Position numbers and translations under genes: made by a program
The notes under the pieces: generated by a model
The model's input: the letters and a program-made list of their open reading frames with translations, nothing else
Databases searched by the model: none
What the model was told of the DNA's origin: nothing
Assembly: GCF_937138205.1 (NCBI RefSeq)
Contig: NZ_CAKZOT010000113.1
Span: forward strand, 62,001-126,000
Length of the DNA: 64,000 nt
Reading direction: 5' to 3'
Source: an uncultured Rhodospira sp.
Lineage (GTDB): Bacteria > Pseudomonadota > Alphaproteobacteria > Rhodospirillales > Rhodospirillaceae
Shown: one piece after another, positions 63,856 to 64,000 of the stretch
Layout: each line of letters begins with the position of its first letter
Numbering within the stretch: position 1 is the stretch's first letter

Positions 63856-64000
63856 CCTCGTCGCCCCTGCACATGCGTTGTGTGGGGCATGAGAAAAGCA
63901 ACCTTGTCGGGACCGGGCGGCTTCGGCAGTGTGGTCGTCTTTCACACGGTTCCCCCTGGACTGTTCCGAGCCGGCGCCCGCGACGCACGACGCGGGCGGC

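Noticed and set aside
63856-64000. A gene entering from the right edge
   Set aside because: The final 145 bases have no coding pattern on either strand that I can support.

Overview
The window is GC-rich (roughly two-thirds G+C by eye), densely coded chromosomal DNA with no prophage, plasmid or complete insertion sequence. Gene families and neighbourhoods point to an alphaproteobacterium, most likely Rhodospirillales: secA next to a parvulin foldase and argJ, a GNAT-NUDIX fusion after argJ, a ThiS-ThiG fusion, a C-minus L31, cytochrome c' and a sox cluster without soxCD. The last two are common in phototrophic or facultatively sulfur-oxidising purple bacteria, but no photosynthesis gene is present, so that lifestyle is inference.

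Layout. 0-11 kb: a small motility protein, secA, then ppiC-argJ-GNAT/NUDIX-cinA, an unrecognised conserved-looking protein, rph, an outer-membrane barrel, rpmE and a lone fliN. 11.4-11.7 kb (minus strand): hairpins ending in a strong intrinsic terminator, a candidate non-coding RNA. 12-24 kb: a PAS sensor kinase, cytochrome c', then housekeeping genes (SDR, purF, cvpA-radA, a ferritin-like protein, gluQ, an HNH nuclease, a PfkB kinase). 24-29 kb: a proVWX glycine-betaine/proline ABC operon with promoter and terminator, then an exported thermonuclease. 29-35 kb: a ferrous-iron locus on the minus strand, feoA and then a zinc-ribbon/small exported protein/DUF4198/feoB/FeoB-associated set, with two similar Fur-like boxes, next to a divergent oxyR. 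36 kb: tRNA-Ser(GCU). 36-39 kb: DUF2336 protein and a PAS/GAF/GGDEF cyclase. 39.5-46.7 kb: soxSW divergent from soxXYZAB, followed by a soxV/ccdA gene. 46.7-64 kb: envelope maintenance (DsbA-like, M48/TPR protease, LolA, YciB, L,D-transpeptidase), a degenerate GGT lipoprotein, orphan flagellar genes (flgE, FlgC-like), thiSG, an ImmA/IrrE pair, radC, a MarR/LdtR-like regulator and another candidate structured RNA.

The two most interesting systems are these. First, the iron locus contains a truncated IS1595-type transposase-like zinc-ribbon/HTH protein without nuclease domain, preceded by a Fur-like box and translationally coupled to a periplasmic protein gene; this suggests a transposase DNA-binding domain recruited to Fe(II) transport. 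Second, an unrecognised 497-aa protein (60810-62303) has a near-perfect sigma-54 promoter of the same class as the one in front of flgE, and a YkuD L,D-transpeptidase lies directly downstream; it is a candidate new member of the flagellar/cell-envelope regulon.

All calls come from reading the sequence. No database search was run, and family assignments rest on recognised motifs.
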